Positions 23,145 through 31,981 of a stretch of DNA of 41,805 bases are shown piece after piece; position 1 is the first letter of the stretch, and each line of letters opens with the position of its first letter. This stretch comes from JBAROU01 sp049642385 (GTDB taxonomy: Bacteria > Chloroflexota > Dehalococcoidia > DSTF01 > RBG-16-68-14). Position numbers and translations under genes: made by a program. The notes beneath the pieces were generated by a model that saw nothing but the letters and a program-made list of their open reading frames with translations, was not told where the DNA came from and made no database searches. The DNA lies in the NCBI GenBank assembly GCA_049642385.1, contig JBAROU010000005.1:1-41805 (forward strand), read 5' to 3'.

Positions 23145-24833
23145 CTACGGCAGCGCCGCGCGCACAGCGTCCGCGCAGCCAGCGTCAAACACCAACGTCT
23201 GCGCGCCGGAGAACGTCTCGCCCCGGGACGAGAGGGCTGTGATGCTCGTCTCGCACTCGCCGTCGTCATACAGCAGGGCCAGGTCCGTGCGACCGTCACG
23301 ATCGAAGTCGGCCGGCAGGAGCGCGCGCACCTGCGTCGGTGGGTAGAGCATGATCTCGTACCACCACGGCAGCAGTCCGCGCTCGAACGCCTCACCATCC
23401 GAGACGAGCACGTCGATACGCCGGGCGAACGACGCGTCTTCGTCGAGCAGCGCCAAGTCGTCGACATAGCCGTCGCCGTCGAAGTCACCCGCGGCAACGT
23501 GGGTCACCTGGTACGCGCAGGTCGCGCCGTCGTACCACCAGCGCTCCGGCCCGCGGTAGTCGAAGCCGGCGCCAGTGGACAAGAAGACCTGCACCTGGCT
23601 CTCGCAGCCGTACGTCGCCGGCCCGAACGCGGCGAGGTCGGTACGACCATCGTTATTGAAGTCGCCGGGGAGAAGCTGCGAGATGACGCCGATACGATCG
23701 CTCCGACCGTGCCACCACGGTTCGGGCGAGGCGAGCAGGCGCGCGCCGTTCGAGAGCAGCATCTGCACGTCGAGCGCGTCTTTCTCGCGTTCGATAACAA
23801 GCGCGAGATCCGCGCGACCGTCGCCGTTGTAGTCGCCCGAAACGACGTCCGCCACCTGGGCGATGCACAGATCGTCGTCGCTCCACCAGCCGTCCGGGTC
23901 CGTCTCGGCGAACCGGTCGTCCCCAGCGAGGAAGACGCGCACGACAACACCGCAGTCCTCGCCAGCTGCCAGCAGCGCGAAGTCCGTGCGACCGTCGCCA
24001 TCGAAGTCACCCGCAAGCGTGCGCGAAACGTCGAGCGGCTCGTCACGCTGGCTCGCCACGTCAATTTCGAACGGAACCGCTGTGAGTGTGTCTTGCTGTG
24101 AGCTGATGACATCGATACGCGGCATGCCTGCTTCGGGCGCATAGATGAGCGCCGCATCCTGCCCGCCATCGCCGTCGAAGTCGGCCACGGCGGGCGTGAG
24201 GGGGCGCTGCGGTTCGAGCACGAAACGCAGCAGATCAAGATATGAGAGTTGCACCGCCGCGCACCCGGTGAGCACCTGGCCGGGCCGAAAACCGCGCTGG
24301 CCGCAGATCGACTCTGGCGGGACACTGACGCCGTTGTGCCACAGCGCGAAATGGATGTGCGCGCCCGTGCATCTGCCGGTGCAGCCCACCAGACCCAGCA
24401 GTGTACCCGTCGCGACACGCTCGCCCGTTAGTATAGGCGGCTGGCTGAGCATATGCGCGTACACGGTCATGTAGCCGTCGCCGTGATCGACGAGGACGTG
24501 CCAGCCCAGGTTGTCCTCCCAGCCGGCGAAACGCACGCGTCCATCGGCGGCAGCGAGCACCGGCTGGCCTTTCGCCGCGTCCGGGCCGCCGACGCGCTGC
24601 AAGTCAAGCGCGTAGCGATTCCAGAGCGTGCCGGAGTGGCCGCAGTCGCTGCTCTCCGACCCCTCCGGAAGCGCGTAGCCACAGGTGATGAGCCATGCCT
24701 GTCCCGCCGGAAACGGCGACGCGAGCGCGGGCGGCGTCGCCGGCGTCTGCGCGCTGGCCGAGACGGCGTGCCAGCCAGCCAGCGCGATGGCGCCAGCCAG
24801 GATCGCGACCGCGAGCGTGAGGCGGCCTACCAC
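23145..24833 (-). CDS. secreted M23-type protein with six FG-GAP/VCBS-like repeats
   Basis: 562 residues. A signal peptide (hydrophobic residues 6-20, ASA-Q cleavage about 28) is followed by an M23/LytM-like domain: NRYALDL (D77), YAHM (H127) and AHIHFALW (H159, H161). The usual first zinc histidine four residues before D77 is not there, so activity is uncertain. Then come six calcium-loop repeats of the DxDGDGxxD type, such as GDFDGDGRTDFALL, GDYNGDGRADLALV and GDFNNDGRTDLAAF. They are spaced about 55 residues apart and would form a beta-propeller. GTG 24833 is the start. Cell-wall or surface binding outside the membrane is inferred. Confidence 0.8.
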   Translation of the reverse strand: MVGRLTLAVAILAGAIALAGWHAVSASAQTPATPPALASPFPAGQAWLITCGYALPEGSESSDCGHSGTLWNRYALDLQRVGGPDAAKGQPVLAAADGRVRFAGWEDNLGWHVLVDHGDGYMTVYAHMLSQPPILTGERVATGTLLGLVGCTGRCTGAHIHFALWHNGVSVPPESICGQRGFRPGQVLTGCAAVQLSYLDLLRFVLEPQRPLTPAVADFDGDGGQDAALIYAPEAGMPRIDVISSQQDTLTAVPFEIDVASQRDEPLDVSRTLAGDFDGDGRTDFALLAAGEDCGVVVRVFLAGDDRFAETDPDGWWSDDDLCIAQVADVVSGDYNGDGRADLALVIEREKDALDVQMLLSNGARLLASPEPWWHGRSDRIGVISQLLPGDFNNDGRTDLAAFGPATYGCESQVQVFLSTGAGFDYRGPERWWYDGATCAYQVTHVAAGDFDGDGYVDDLALLDEDASFARRIDVLVSDGEAFERGLLPWWYEIMLYPPTQVRALLPADFDRDGRTDLALLYDDGECETSITALSSRGETFSGAQTLVFDAGCADAVRAALP

Positions 24834-24857
24834 GCAGCGTCCCCATCCACGAGGAAG

Positions 24858-26528
24858 TCAGACATGCGATTCTTCCTCAGGACGGGGAGCGCGAGGAAGG
24901 TTGTGGCGTCCTTGCTCACGCGTTGAGAGACGACCGCCTTGTCGTCTGTCTGATAACGTTATCTTCGTCGAACCGTTCTTGTTCGTAACCAACACAAGCG
25001 GCAGCGTCGCGACGAACTCGGTGCCTCGTTGCTCGTCGCTGCTCACCTCGATGGCGCCCTGGTGCGCTTGCACGATCTCGAACGCGATAGCGAGGCCCAG
25101 CCCCGCCCGACCCGAGCCGCGTGGCCGGTTCCGGTCGAGCTGGTAGAAACGCTCGAAGATGCGCGATAGCTCTTCCGGCGGAATGTACGAGCCCGTATTG
25201 TGCACGGCCACGCGCGCAGCACCGTTCTCTACCCAGGTGCGCACGGCGATCGTGCCACCGCGCGGCGTGTGCCGCACAGCGTTGTCGATCAGGTTCGAGA
25301 ACGCCTGCTCCAACCGCCCACCGTCGCCCTCGAAGCTGGGCAGCGATGCCACCTCGAGCCGGATCGTCGAACCAGATTCGCGCGCACGCCACTCGAACCG
25401 GCGCACACAGACGCGCAGCACTTCTTCGAGATCGATCGCGTCGCGCTGGATCACGGCCTGCCCTGACTCCAACCGCGAGAGGTCGATCAGATCCTCGACG
25501 AGGCGCCGCATGCGCTGCGTCTCTTCGTTGATGATCTTACCCGCCTCTCTGTACTCGTCTGGCGACGAGATCGCGCCGTCTTCGAACGCCTGGGAGAAGC
25601 CCTGGATCGACGTGAGCGGTGTCTTTAGCTCGTGCGAGACGTTAGCGAGCAGGTCGCGCATCATCTGATGCGAGTGGCTCACCTGACGCGTCATCGCGTT
25701 GAACGCCTGCGCCAGCCGGCCCACCTCATCCTGGCCGCGCAGATCCAGCGCTTGGTCATAGTTGCCCCGCGCCATCTCCTGCGCAGCCTGCGTGATGCGC
25801 GCAAGCGGACGCGAGATCGTTCGGGAGATGAGCGCCGCGACGAGCGCTGCCGCCAGCAGCGCGATGGCGCCGGCGACGGCAAGCTGCGGCACCAGCTCGC
25901 GCCAGGCGGATGTGATCTGCGCTTCCGGCACAACGATCAGCGGCCGCAACTCGGGAGCCGGGAGAAAGCGATTCGAATCCGGGGCCTGAGATGCCGCAGC
26001 GACCTGCTCTTCCACGATCTGGCGCGAAATGGCCGACTCGTCGAGAGCAAACAGCCGCGCCTGAAGCTCCACCAGCGCGCTCGACGTAACCGCCAGACTC
26101 TCCTGCGGCGATCCGAACAGGCGAAGCTTCTGGCCGCCCGCAGTCAGGCTCATCGTCCGGAACTCGCTGTCGCCACGCTTGGTCACCGTGAGCGCGAACG
26201 CGCGATAGTCCACGATCGTCTCGCCTGTCAGCACGGACGACGTATCGACGACGACATGACCGTCACGATCGACGAGGAGCACGCGCACGTCGAAGCTCGT
26301 AGCGTAGGTGCGTAGTGCGTCCTGGATTTCGTGCTCGTCCAGGCCTGCGTTCCCGAGCAAGGCGACGGCGAGCGTAATCGGCTCGGCGAGCGCGCCCACG
26401 TGCTCTTCAGCCGTCTGCCGTTGCTGATCGCGCAGCAAGAAGAGCGTGCCCAGCGCCGAAACGCCCAGCGCAAGGACGATGATCAGCGCGAACGCTACCA
26501 GCAGCCGGGAGCTAAGACTGCTCAGCAT
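24858..26528 (-). CDS. sensor histidine kinase
   Basis: 556 residues. TM1 (about 9-32), an extracytoplasmic sensor of about 180 residues and TM2 (about 214-235) lead to a HAMP domain (RPLARITQAAQEMARGNYDQAL). HisKA follows with phospho-acceptor H299 (NVSHELKTPLTSI), then HATPase_c with N box FSNLIDNAVRHTPRGG and G boxes GLGLAIAFEIV. The C-terminus carries about 40 extra polar residues. It overlaps the response regulator by 17 bp, a standard two-component pair. The sensed signal is unknown; the layout resembles PhoR/ResE-type kinases. Confidence 0.93.
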   Translation of the reverse strand: MLSSLSSRLLVAFALIIVLALGVSALGTLFLLRDQQRQTAEEHVGALAEPITLAVALLGNAGLDEHEIQDALRTYATSFDVRVLLVDRDGHVVVDTSSVLTGETIVDYRAFALTVTKRGDSEFRTMSLTAGGQKLRLFGSPQESLAVTSSALVELQARLFALDESAISRQIVEEQVAAASQAPDSNRFLPAPELRPLIVVPEAQITSAWRELVPQLAVAGAIALLAAALVAALISRTISRPLARITQAAQEMARGNYDQALDLRGQDEVGRLAQAFNAMTRQVSHSHQMMRDLLANVSHELKTPLTSIQGFSQAFEDGAISSPDEYREAGKIINEETQRMRRLVEDLIDLSRLESGQAVIQRDAIDLEEVLRVCVRRFEWRARESGSTIRLEVASLPSFEGDGGRLEQAFSNLIDNAVRHTPRGGTIAVRTWVENGAARVAVHNTGSYIPPEELSRIFERFYQLDRNRPRGSGRAGLGLAIAFEIVQAHQGAIEVSSDEQRGTEFVATLPLVLVTNKNGSTKITLSDRRQGGRLSTREQGRHNLPRAPRPEEESHV

Positions 26529-27207
26529 GTGCCTCTACCACCAGCTTGTATCCGACACCCCACACTGTCTGGATCTTCACGTGTTTCGATTTACTCAGCT
26601 TCTCTCGCAACCACGCCACGTGCACGTCGATCGTGCGCGTGTCGCCGTAGTAGTCCGTGCCCCAGACAAGCTGCAGCAGCCGCTCGCGGTCGAGCACGAT
26701 GCCTTGATGACGCAGGAACGCCGCCAGCAAGTCGAACTCTTTCGTGCGCAGCGTAACCGGCTCGCCGTCCACCGTCACCTCGCGGCTGGCGGAATCCAGG
26801 CGCAGGCCATCCGCTTCGAGCACGGGCTGGCTGGGCGCGTCTTGCGCGCTCCGGCGCAGCACCGCTTTCACCCGCGCGACCAGCTCGCGCGGGTTGAACG
26901 GTTTCGTGACGTAGTCGTCCGCTCCCAGCTCGAGGCCGACGATACGGTCGACGTCGTCGCCGCGGGCGGTGAGCATGATAATCGGTACGTTGCTGGTCTT
27001 GCGCAGCTCGCGGCAGACCGCTAGGCCATCCGGCTCGGGCATCATAATGTCGAGCACGATCAGGTCCGGGCGAATCGTCTTCGCCTTCTCCAGCGCCTGG
27101 CGACCGTCGTAGGCAGCCTCCACCTGGAAGCCTTCCTTGTTCAGGTAGAGGCGCGCGAGCTGAACGATGTTCTTCTCGTCATCGACAACGAGAATTGTGC
27201 CGGCCAT
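26512..27207 (-). CDS. OmpR/PhoB-family response regulator
   Basis: 231 residues. Receiver domain with acidic pocket D9/D10, phospho-acceptor D53 (LIVLDIMMPEPDG), T-loop MLTARGD and K (VTKPFNPRELVARV). The winged-helix DNA-binding domain contains LTTKEFDLL-like LRTKEFDLLAAFLRHQG and RTIDVHVAWLREKL...VWGVGYKL. It is phosphorylated by the overlapping kinase and binds 11-bp direct repeats in this family. The gap upstream contains a possible promoter and an 11-bp-spaced TAAA repeat. Confidence 0.94.
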   Translation of the reverse strand: MAGTILVVDDEKNIVQLARLYLNKEGFQVEAAYDGRQALEKAKTIRPDLIVLDIMMPEPDGLAVCRELRKTSNVPIIMLTARGDDVDRIVGLELGADDYVTKPFNPRELVARVKAVLRRSAQDAPSQPVLEADGLRLDSASREVTVDGEPVTLRTKEFDLLAAFLRHQGIVLDRERLLQLVWGTDYYGDTRTIDVHVAWLREKLSKSKHVKIQTVWGVGYKLVVEAHAEQS

Positions 27208-27253
27208 GGGTCGGTTTGCCTCCCCGGCCTCCTGCCGAATTGCTGCTCCCTAA

Positions 27254-27282
27254 ACTATAACGCGGCGGACGGGGCCCACATA
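27254..27282 (-). promoter_or_regulatory. possible promoter of the two-component operon
   Basis: On the minus strand TATGTG (27282-27277), 17-nt spacer, TATAGT (27259-27254), about 45 nt before the regulator start. The -10 box is good, the -35 box weak. Confidence 0.35.
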
Positions 27283-27298
27283 CGCCGAGATGGAAGGA

Positions 27299-27370
27299 GG
27301 ACGAGCCGTTCGCACTCTCTGCCTCCAAGCTCGGAATACGCGCCTTTCAGCGCGCTCGAACGGCTCGTCC
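27299..27370. repeat. 14-bp inverted repeat with 44-nt loop
   Basis: GGACGAGCCGTTCG (27299-27312) and CGAACGGCTCGTCC (27357-27370) are perfect inverted copies. The loop holds a smaller GCGC/GCGC stem. It sits in the 326-bp gap between the two-component operon and wecC; the rest of the gap holds an A+T-rich patch near 27418-27436 and no recognisable gene. It could be a structured RNA, a protein-binding palindrome or a small non-autonomous repeat. Confidence 0.55.
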
Positions 27371-27533
27371 CTCACTTCGATCGTGCGCTGACGGCGATAA
27401 GGCCACGATAACGAAGTGTTAAATATCTACTAAACGGCTTCGTTCCAGAACATAGGTACGTCGTCCGCCGAATGTTGCTAGCGGTTCGCTTCGCCGGTAC
27501 GATGCAGGCAAACCCGCGCGCGGAGGAGCCACG

Positions 27534-28868
27534 CTGCCCCCGAAAGCAAAGGAAGCCCCCGCCTCGAGCGAGCCGAACGCCGTCCAGACCCAGTCCGTCT
27601 GCGTCGTCGGCCTTGGCTACGTCGGCCTCCCGATCGCCACTGTACTCGCAGCCAGCGGCCTCAGCGTCTTCGGCGTCGATGTCGATCCCCGCGTCCGCGG
27701 CGCTCTGGTCGCGGGCGAACCGAACGCCGCCGAGGAGGGTCTCGCAGAGCTGCTAAAACGGGCGCTCGCGGAGGGCCGCCTCGCCGCTGGCGAGCGGCCC
27801 AAGCCGGCCGACGCCTTCATCATCGCCGTGCCGACGCCACTCTATGAGGACGACGGCAAGTCGGCGGACCTGAGCCACGTCGAAGGTGCTGCCCGCGCTG
27901 TCTCCGCGGTCGTCCGGCCCGGCAACCTCGTTATCCTCGAATCCACCGTCCCCCCCGGCACGACCGAACAGCTCCTGGTACCCCAGCTTGAGCGCTCCGG
28001 TCTCAAGGCCGGCCGCGACTTGCTCGTTGCGCACGTGCCGGAGCGCGTGCTACCGGGCAACCTGATCGCGGAGCTGACGCAGAACGCGCGCGTGATCGGC
28101 GGCATCGACCGGCGCTCCGCGGAGGCCGCGCGCGATCTCTACGCGCGGTTCGTGGAGGGAGGGCTGATCCTCACTGACGCGCGAACGGCGGAGATGGTAA
28201 AGCTGATGGAGAACACCTACCGCGACGTCAACGTCGCGCTTGCCAACGAGTTCGCCGTGCTCGCGGAGGACCTCGGCGTCGACGTCTGGCGCGCGCTCGA
28301 TATCGCCAACCAGCACCCGCGCGTGAACATCCACCGGCCCGGCCCCGGCGTGGGTGGCCACTGCGTGCCTGTCGATCCCTGGTTCCTCGCCAGCGCTTCC
28401 TCCTACCCAGCACCGCTGATCCGCGCAGCACGCGCCGTCAACGACGCGATGCCGGAGCGGATCGCAGCAGCGTTGCGCAGCGAACTCGCCGCCGTCGAAC
28501 GGCCGGTGGTCGCGCTGCTTGGCCTCGCCTACAAAGGCAACACCGACGACACGCGCAACAGCCCCGCACTCGCGCTCGCACGCCAGCTCAGCGACTGGCA
28601 GGTACGCGCGCACGACCCGCGCGTGCGCGCCGTCGCCGAGGTCGAGACGTTCGATTCGGCAGAGGAGGCGGCGCGCGGCGCCGACGCGCTCGTGCTGATG
28701 ACGGACCACCGCGAGTTCGCCGATCTCGACCCCAATGCGCTCCGAACGGCGATGCGCGGGCGCTTCGTCTACGACACGCGCGGCCTGCTTGACGCCGCTG
28801 CCTGGCGCGCTGCCGGCTTCGACATACGGCGTCTCGGCGCACCAGCCGCGCCTCCCACGCGCGACTAA
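27534..28868 (+). CDS. wecC: UDP-N-acetylmannosamine dehydrogenase-like, CTG start
   Basis: About 444 residues of the UDP-glucose/GDP-mannose dehydrogenase family: N-terminal Rossmann site VCVVGLGYVGLPIATVLAASG, AVPTPL, STVPPGTTE, the helix KLMENTYRDVNVALANEFA and catalytic-Cys segment GPGVGGHCVPVDPWFL, ending with the C-terminal domain (LLGLAYKGNTDDTRNSPA). With WecB next door, the product is likely UDP-ManNAcA. In this frame, upstream to the stop at 27453, there is no ATG, GTG or TTG before the glycine loop. CTG 27534 has GGAGGAG (27522-27528) 5 nt upstream and gives a normal N-terminus, so I infer a CTG start. Alternative dehydrogenase substrates remain possible. Confidence 0.82.
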   Translation: MPPKAKEAPASSEPNAVQTQSVCVVGLGYVGLPIATVLAASGLSVFGVDVDPRVRGALVAGEPNAAEEGLAELLKRALAEGRLAAGERPKPADAFIIAVPTPLYEDDGKSADLSHVEGAARAVSAVVRPGNLVILESTVPPGTTEQLLVPQLERSGLKAGRDLLVAHVPERVLPGNLIAELTQNARVIGGIDRRSAEAARDLYARFVEGGLILTDARTAEMVKLMENTYRDVNVALANEFAVLAEDLGVDVWRALDIANQHPRVNIHRPGPGVGGHCVPVDPWFLASASSYPAPLIRAARAVNDAMPERIAAALRSELAAVERPVVALLGLAYKGNTDDTRNSPALALARQLSDWQVRAHDPRVRAVAEVETFDSAEEAARGADALVLMTDHREFADLDPNALRTAMRGRFVYDTRGLLDAAAWRAAGFDIRRLGAPAAPPTRD

Positions 28869-28874
28869 CGCTGC

Positions 28875-29987
28875 ATGGCTACAAAAGTCCTCGCCTTCAT
28901 CGGCACGCGCCCCGACGCAAACAAGATGGCGCCCGTCATCCGCGCGCTCGAGGCGAAGCCGGACGTCCAGTGCCGGCTCTGCGTCACGGGCCAGCACCGC
29001 GAGCTGCTCCAGCCGATGCTCGATGTCTTCGGGCTGAAGCCCGATTACCAGTTCGACGTGATGACCGAGGACCAGCCCGCGACCGCCGTGCTGGGCGCGG
29101 TGATGCAACACGCGCGCGACGTGATCGCCCAGGAGCGGCCGGATTGGGTGCTCGTCCAGGGCGACACGTCCACCGCCGCCGCCGCCGGTCTCGCCGCATA
29201 CCTCGAGCGTGTGCAGCTCGGCCACGTGGAAGCCGGCCTGCGGACGTACGACAAGCACCAGCCCTTTCCGGAGGAGGTCTTCCGGCGCATCGTCGATCTC
29301 ATGGCCGACGCTTACTTCGCGCCGACGGAACGCGCCCGCCAGAACCTGCTTCGCGAAGGATGCCCGCCCGATGCCGTCCACGTCACCGGCAATACAGTCG
29401 TAGACGCGCTGTTCCAGATCCGCGACTGGCTCGCCCAGGAGTTCCCGCGCCGTTGTCCCCTACCGGACGAGGCGCAGGGCAAACGCATCGTGCTCACGAC
29501 GGTGCATCGGCGCGAGAACTTCGGCGCGCCGCTGGAACGCATCTGCGACGCGCTGCGCGCGATCGCTGGTGGCCTGGACGACACGGCGCACATCGTCTGC
29601 ACCGTCCATCCCAACCCCAACGTCGCCGCAACGCTGCGCGAGCGCCTCGCCGGGCTGCCGCACCTCTCGCTGATCGAGCCGCTCGACTACCTGGACTTCG
29701 TCGCCGCGATGCAGGACTCGTACCTCATCCTGACCGACTCGGGTGGCATCCAGGAGGAGGCGCCCGCGTCTGGCAAGCCCGTGCTCGTCCTGCGCGAGGT
29801 GACCGAACGCCCGGAAGTGATCGACGCAGGCGTCGCGCGCCTCGTCGGCTCCGATACCGACACGATCGTGCGCGAAACGGAGACGCTACTACGCGACGCG
29901 AACGCCTACGAACGGATGGCGCGCGTCGTCAACCCGTTCGGAGACGGCCACGCCGCCGAACGCATCGCAGATGTACTAACCCTCTGA
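28875..29987 (+). CDS. wecB: UDP-N-acetylglucosamine 2-epimerase
   Basis: 370 residues, GT-B-like fold. Family segments: VLAFIGTRPDANKMAPVI at the N-terminus (usually GTRPEAIKMAP, so two variant residues), VLVQGDTSTAAAAGLAAYL, GHVEAGLRTYDKHQPFPEE, VTGNTVVDAL, TTVHRRENFG, and LTDSGGIQEEAPASGKPVLVLREVTERPE. It converts UDP-GlcNAc to UDP-ManNAc, which the preceding dehydrogenase can oxidise. It lies 6 bp after wecC, so both are one operon for a surface-glycan precursor. Cytoplasmic. Confidence 0.93.
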   Translation: MATKVLAFIGTRPDANKMAPVIRALEAKPDVQCRLCVTGQHRELLQPMLDVFGLKPDYQFDVMTEDQPATAVLGAVMQHARDVIAQERPDWVLVQGDTSTAAAAGLAAYLERVQLGHVEAGLRTYDKHQPFPEEVFRRIVDLMADAYFAPTERARQNLLREGCPPDAVHVTGNTVVDALFQIRDWLAQEFPRRCPLPDEAQGKRIVLTTVHRRENFGAPLERICDALRAIAGGLDDTAHIVCTVHPNPNVAATLRERLAGLPHLSLIEPLDYLDFVAAMQDSYLILTDSGGIQEEAPASGKPVLVLREVTERPEVIDAGVARLVGSDTDTIVRETETLLRDANAYERMARVVNPFGDGHAAERIADVLTL

Positions 29988-29997
29988 CATGCCGTAG

Positions 29998-30019
29998 GTC
30001 GGGGTCTTTAGACCCCGAC
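29998..30019. terminator. bidirectional hairpin between wecB and capD-like gene
   Basis: GTCGGGGTC (29998-30006), loop TTTA, GACCCCGAC (30011-30019): a perfect 9-bp stem between two convergent genes. Flanking CCGTAG (29992-29997) and a CTACGG further right could form an outer stem. It may terminate both operons; no clear U run is present. The core is shared with the CCCCGA/TCGGGG palindrome family. Confidence 0.55.
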
Positions 30020-30062
30020 AGCGCAGGCCTGAAGACCCTCTCTACGGTGCAAAACCGGTGCG

Positions 30063-31964
30063 TTAGTTGCCTGAGATGGCCGCGGGCTGAACGTCGCGCA
30101 GGTCGATGCGGGCGAGCGCGTGGAGCCGCGCGACGAGTTCGTCGCGATCCTCCGGCAGATCGCGCTGGAGCGCCTCGATCCGCCCGATGATCTCGTCGAC
30201 AGAGCATGCGGGCTTGTCGTCCGCGAGGAACACACGGGCGTGGTCAGTGGGCAGGAAGCGACCTCGCTTCTCCAGCGGCTCCTCGCGTACCTGCTCGCCC
30301 GGGCGCAGGCCGGTGTAGACGATCTGGATGTCCTTGCCGGGCTGGTAGCCGCGCAGGCGGATCAGTTTCTCCGCCAGGTCGCCGATCTTCACCTCTTCAC
30401 CGAGGTCGAGGACGAAGATCTGGCCCGGCCGCGCGAACGCGGTCGCCTGGATTAGCAGGCGCACCGCTTCCGGCGGCGACATGAAGTAGCGCGTGATCTC
30501 TGCGTGCGTGAGCTGCACCGGCCCGCCGCGTTCGATCTGACGCAGGAAGAGCGGCACCACGCTGCCGCGACTGCCCATCACGTTGTGCAGGCGCACGGCG
30601 GAAAACGCCGTCGCGCTCTTCTGCCCGAGCGACGCGACGAGCAGCTCGCCGATGCGCTTCGTCGCGCCGTAGACGCTGTCCAGCTCGGCTGCCTTGTTCG
30701 TCGAGACGAACACGAAGCGCTCGACACCCACGTCGGCGGCAGCTTTGGCGAGGCACATCGTGCCAACAACATTGACATGAAACGCACCCTCCGGCTGGCT
30801 CTCGATCACCGGGATGTGTTTATAGGCTGCGGTGTGGATCACCACCTGCGGCTGCGCAGCCCGGAACGTGCGCTCGACCTGTGCGCACTCGGTGATGTTC
30901 GTGATCCAAATCCGAATGTCGGCGCCCTCGCCGCTCAGATCGCGCTGCATGTCGTACAGACCTGTTTCGTTCGTGTCGAGCAGGTGCAGGACCGAAGGCC
31001 CAAAGGCAAGCAGTTGCTGTGCGAGTTCCTGCCCGAGGTATCCTGCCGCACCCGTGATCAGCACCGACTTGCCGCGCACAGCGTCGGCGCAGCCATCGAC
31101 GTCGATAGCGACCTCCTCGCGGCCGAGCAGGTCGTCCACCGTGATCTCACGTAGCTGGACAGCCCCGTGCACCATCTCCGGCACGCCTGGCACTGTGCGC
31201 ACGGCCACGTCCGCCTCCTGACATGCGCCGACGTAGTCGCGGATCGTGGCGCCACTCGCAGAGGGCATCGCCAGAGCGACGACGTCGACGTGGCGATCGA
31301 AGACGACCGTCGGGATGTCGTGTCGCTCTCCGAAGACCTTCAGCCCGTGGATGCGCATCCCGCGCTTGCCCTTGTCGTCGTCGACGAAGCCGATCGGTCG
31401 GTAATGCCACTCCGTGTGCTGGAGGAACTCACGCGCGAGCATCTGACCAGTGTGGCCCGCGCCCGCGATGAGGACGCGGCGCGTCGACGCCTCACCCCAG
31501 TCAGCGAACGGCGCCTGCGAACGCAGGCGCGGCCACAGCTTCGCGACGCCCATCGAGAGGAACACCAGTGCCGGCGCCATGCCCGTCACCGTGAGCGGAA
31601 TGGGGCGCGGGTTCAGGAAGACGTTGATGCCCAGCAGCACGATCGAGACGAGCCCGACCGCGGAAGCGAGGCTGATCGCGTCGCCGATGCTGGCGTACTG
31701 CCAGGCCGTCCGGTAGATGCCAAAGAAGTAGTTACCTACCAGGTACGCCAGGACGATCACCGCGACCACCCGGCCGAAGAAGACCATCGACTCGCGTGGC
31801 ACATCTCCATCGAATTTGAGCGCGAGTGTCGCCGCGTAGCTCGCAACGACGAGGAGCGCATCGAGCGCGAGCACAGGCAACAAGCGCAGCGCCCGGCCCA
31901 TGGGGATTCGGAAGCGGTCGTCTGGAATCACGTGTTCGTCAGAAGCGGCGGGGAGGCCGGACAT
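30063..31964 (-). CDS. CapD/PglF-like UDP-sugar 4,6-dehydratase, membrane-bound
   Basis: 633 residues. Four N-terminal membrane helices (about 27-140), a first nucleotide-binding domain (RRVLIAGAGHTGQMLARE) and the catalytic SDR domain with LITGAAGYLGQELA (about 303-315). The active-site region reads STNKAAELDSVYGATKR (residues 421-437). PglF/CapD dehydratases usually have STDKA there; the aspartate is catalytic in PglF-type enzymes, so the Asn here is notable, as is the Tyr of a YxxxK motif. The family turns UDP-GlcNAc into a 4-keto-6-deoxy sugar. It is the last gene of the minus-strand glycan operon. Start ATG 31964 follows the sugar transferase by 17 bp. Confidence 0.85.
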   Translation of the reverse strand: MSGLPAASDEHVIPDDRFRIPMGRALRLLPVLALDALLVVASYAATLALKFDGDVPRESMVFFGRVVAVIVLAYLVGNYFFGIYRTAWQYASIGDAISLASAVGLVSIVLLGINVFLNPRPIPLTVTGMAPALVFLSMGVAKLWPRLRSQAPFADWGEASTRRVLIAGAGHTGQMLAREFLQHTEWHYRPIGFVDDDKGKRGMRIHGLKVFGERHDIPTVVFDRHVDVVALAMPSASGATIRDYVGACQEADVAVRTVPGVPEMVHGAVQLREITVDDLLGREEVAIDVDGCADAVRGKSVLITGAAGYLGQELAQQLLAFGPSVLHLLDTNETGLYDMQRDLSGEGADIRIWITNITECAQVERTFRAAQPQVVIHTAAYKHIPVIESQPEGAFHVNVVGTMCLAKAAADVGVERFVFVSTNKAAELDSVYGATKRIGELLVASLGQKSATAFSAVRLHNVMGSRGSVVPLFLRQIERGGPVQLTHAEITRYFMSPPEAVRLLIQATAFARPGQIFVLDLGEEVKIGDLAEKLIRLRGYQPGKDIQIVYTGLRPGEQVREEPLEKRGRFLPTDHARVFLADDKPACSVDEIIGRIEALQRDLPEDRDELVARLHALARIDLRDVQPAAISGN

Positions 31965-31981
31965 GATCTCGCTAAGCTGCC

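Noticed and set aside
27828..28868. wecC starting at the internal GTG 27828
   Set aside because: The nucleotide-binding loop VGLGYVGLP is encoded upstream in the same frame, so the start must be earlier.
28050..29381. 443-codon minus-strand frame opposite wecC/wecB
   Set aside because: No domain pattern, and both plus-strand genes have full motif sets.
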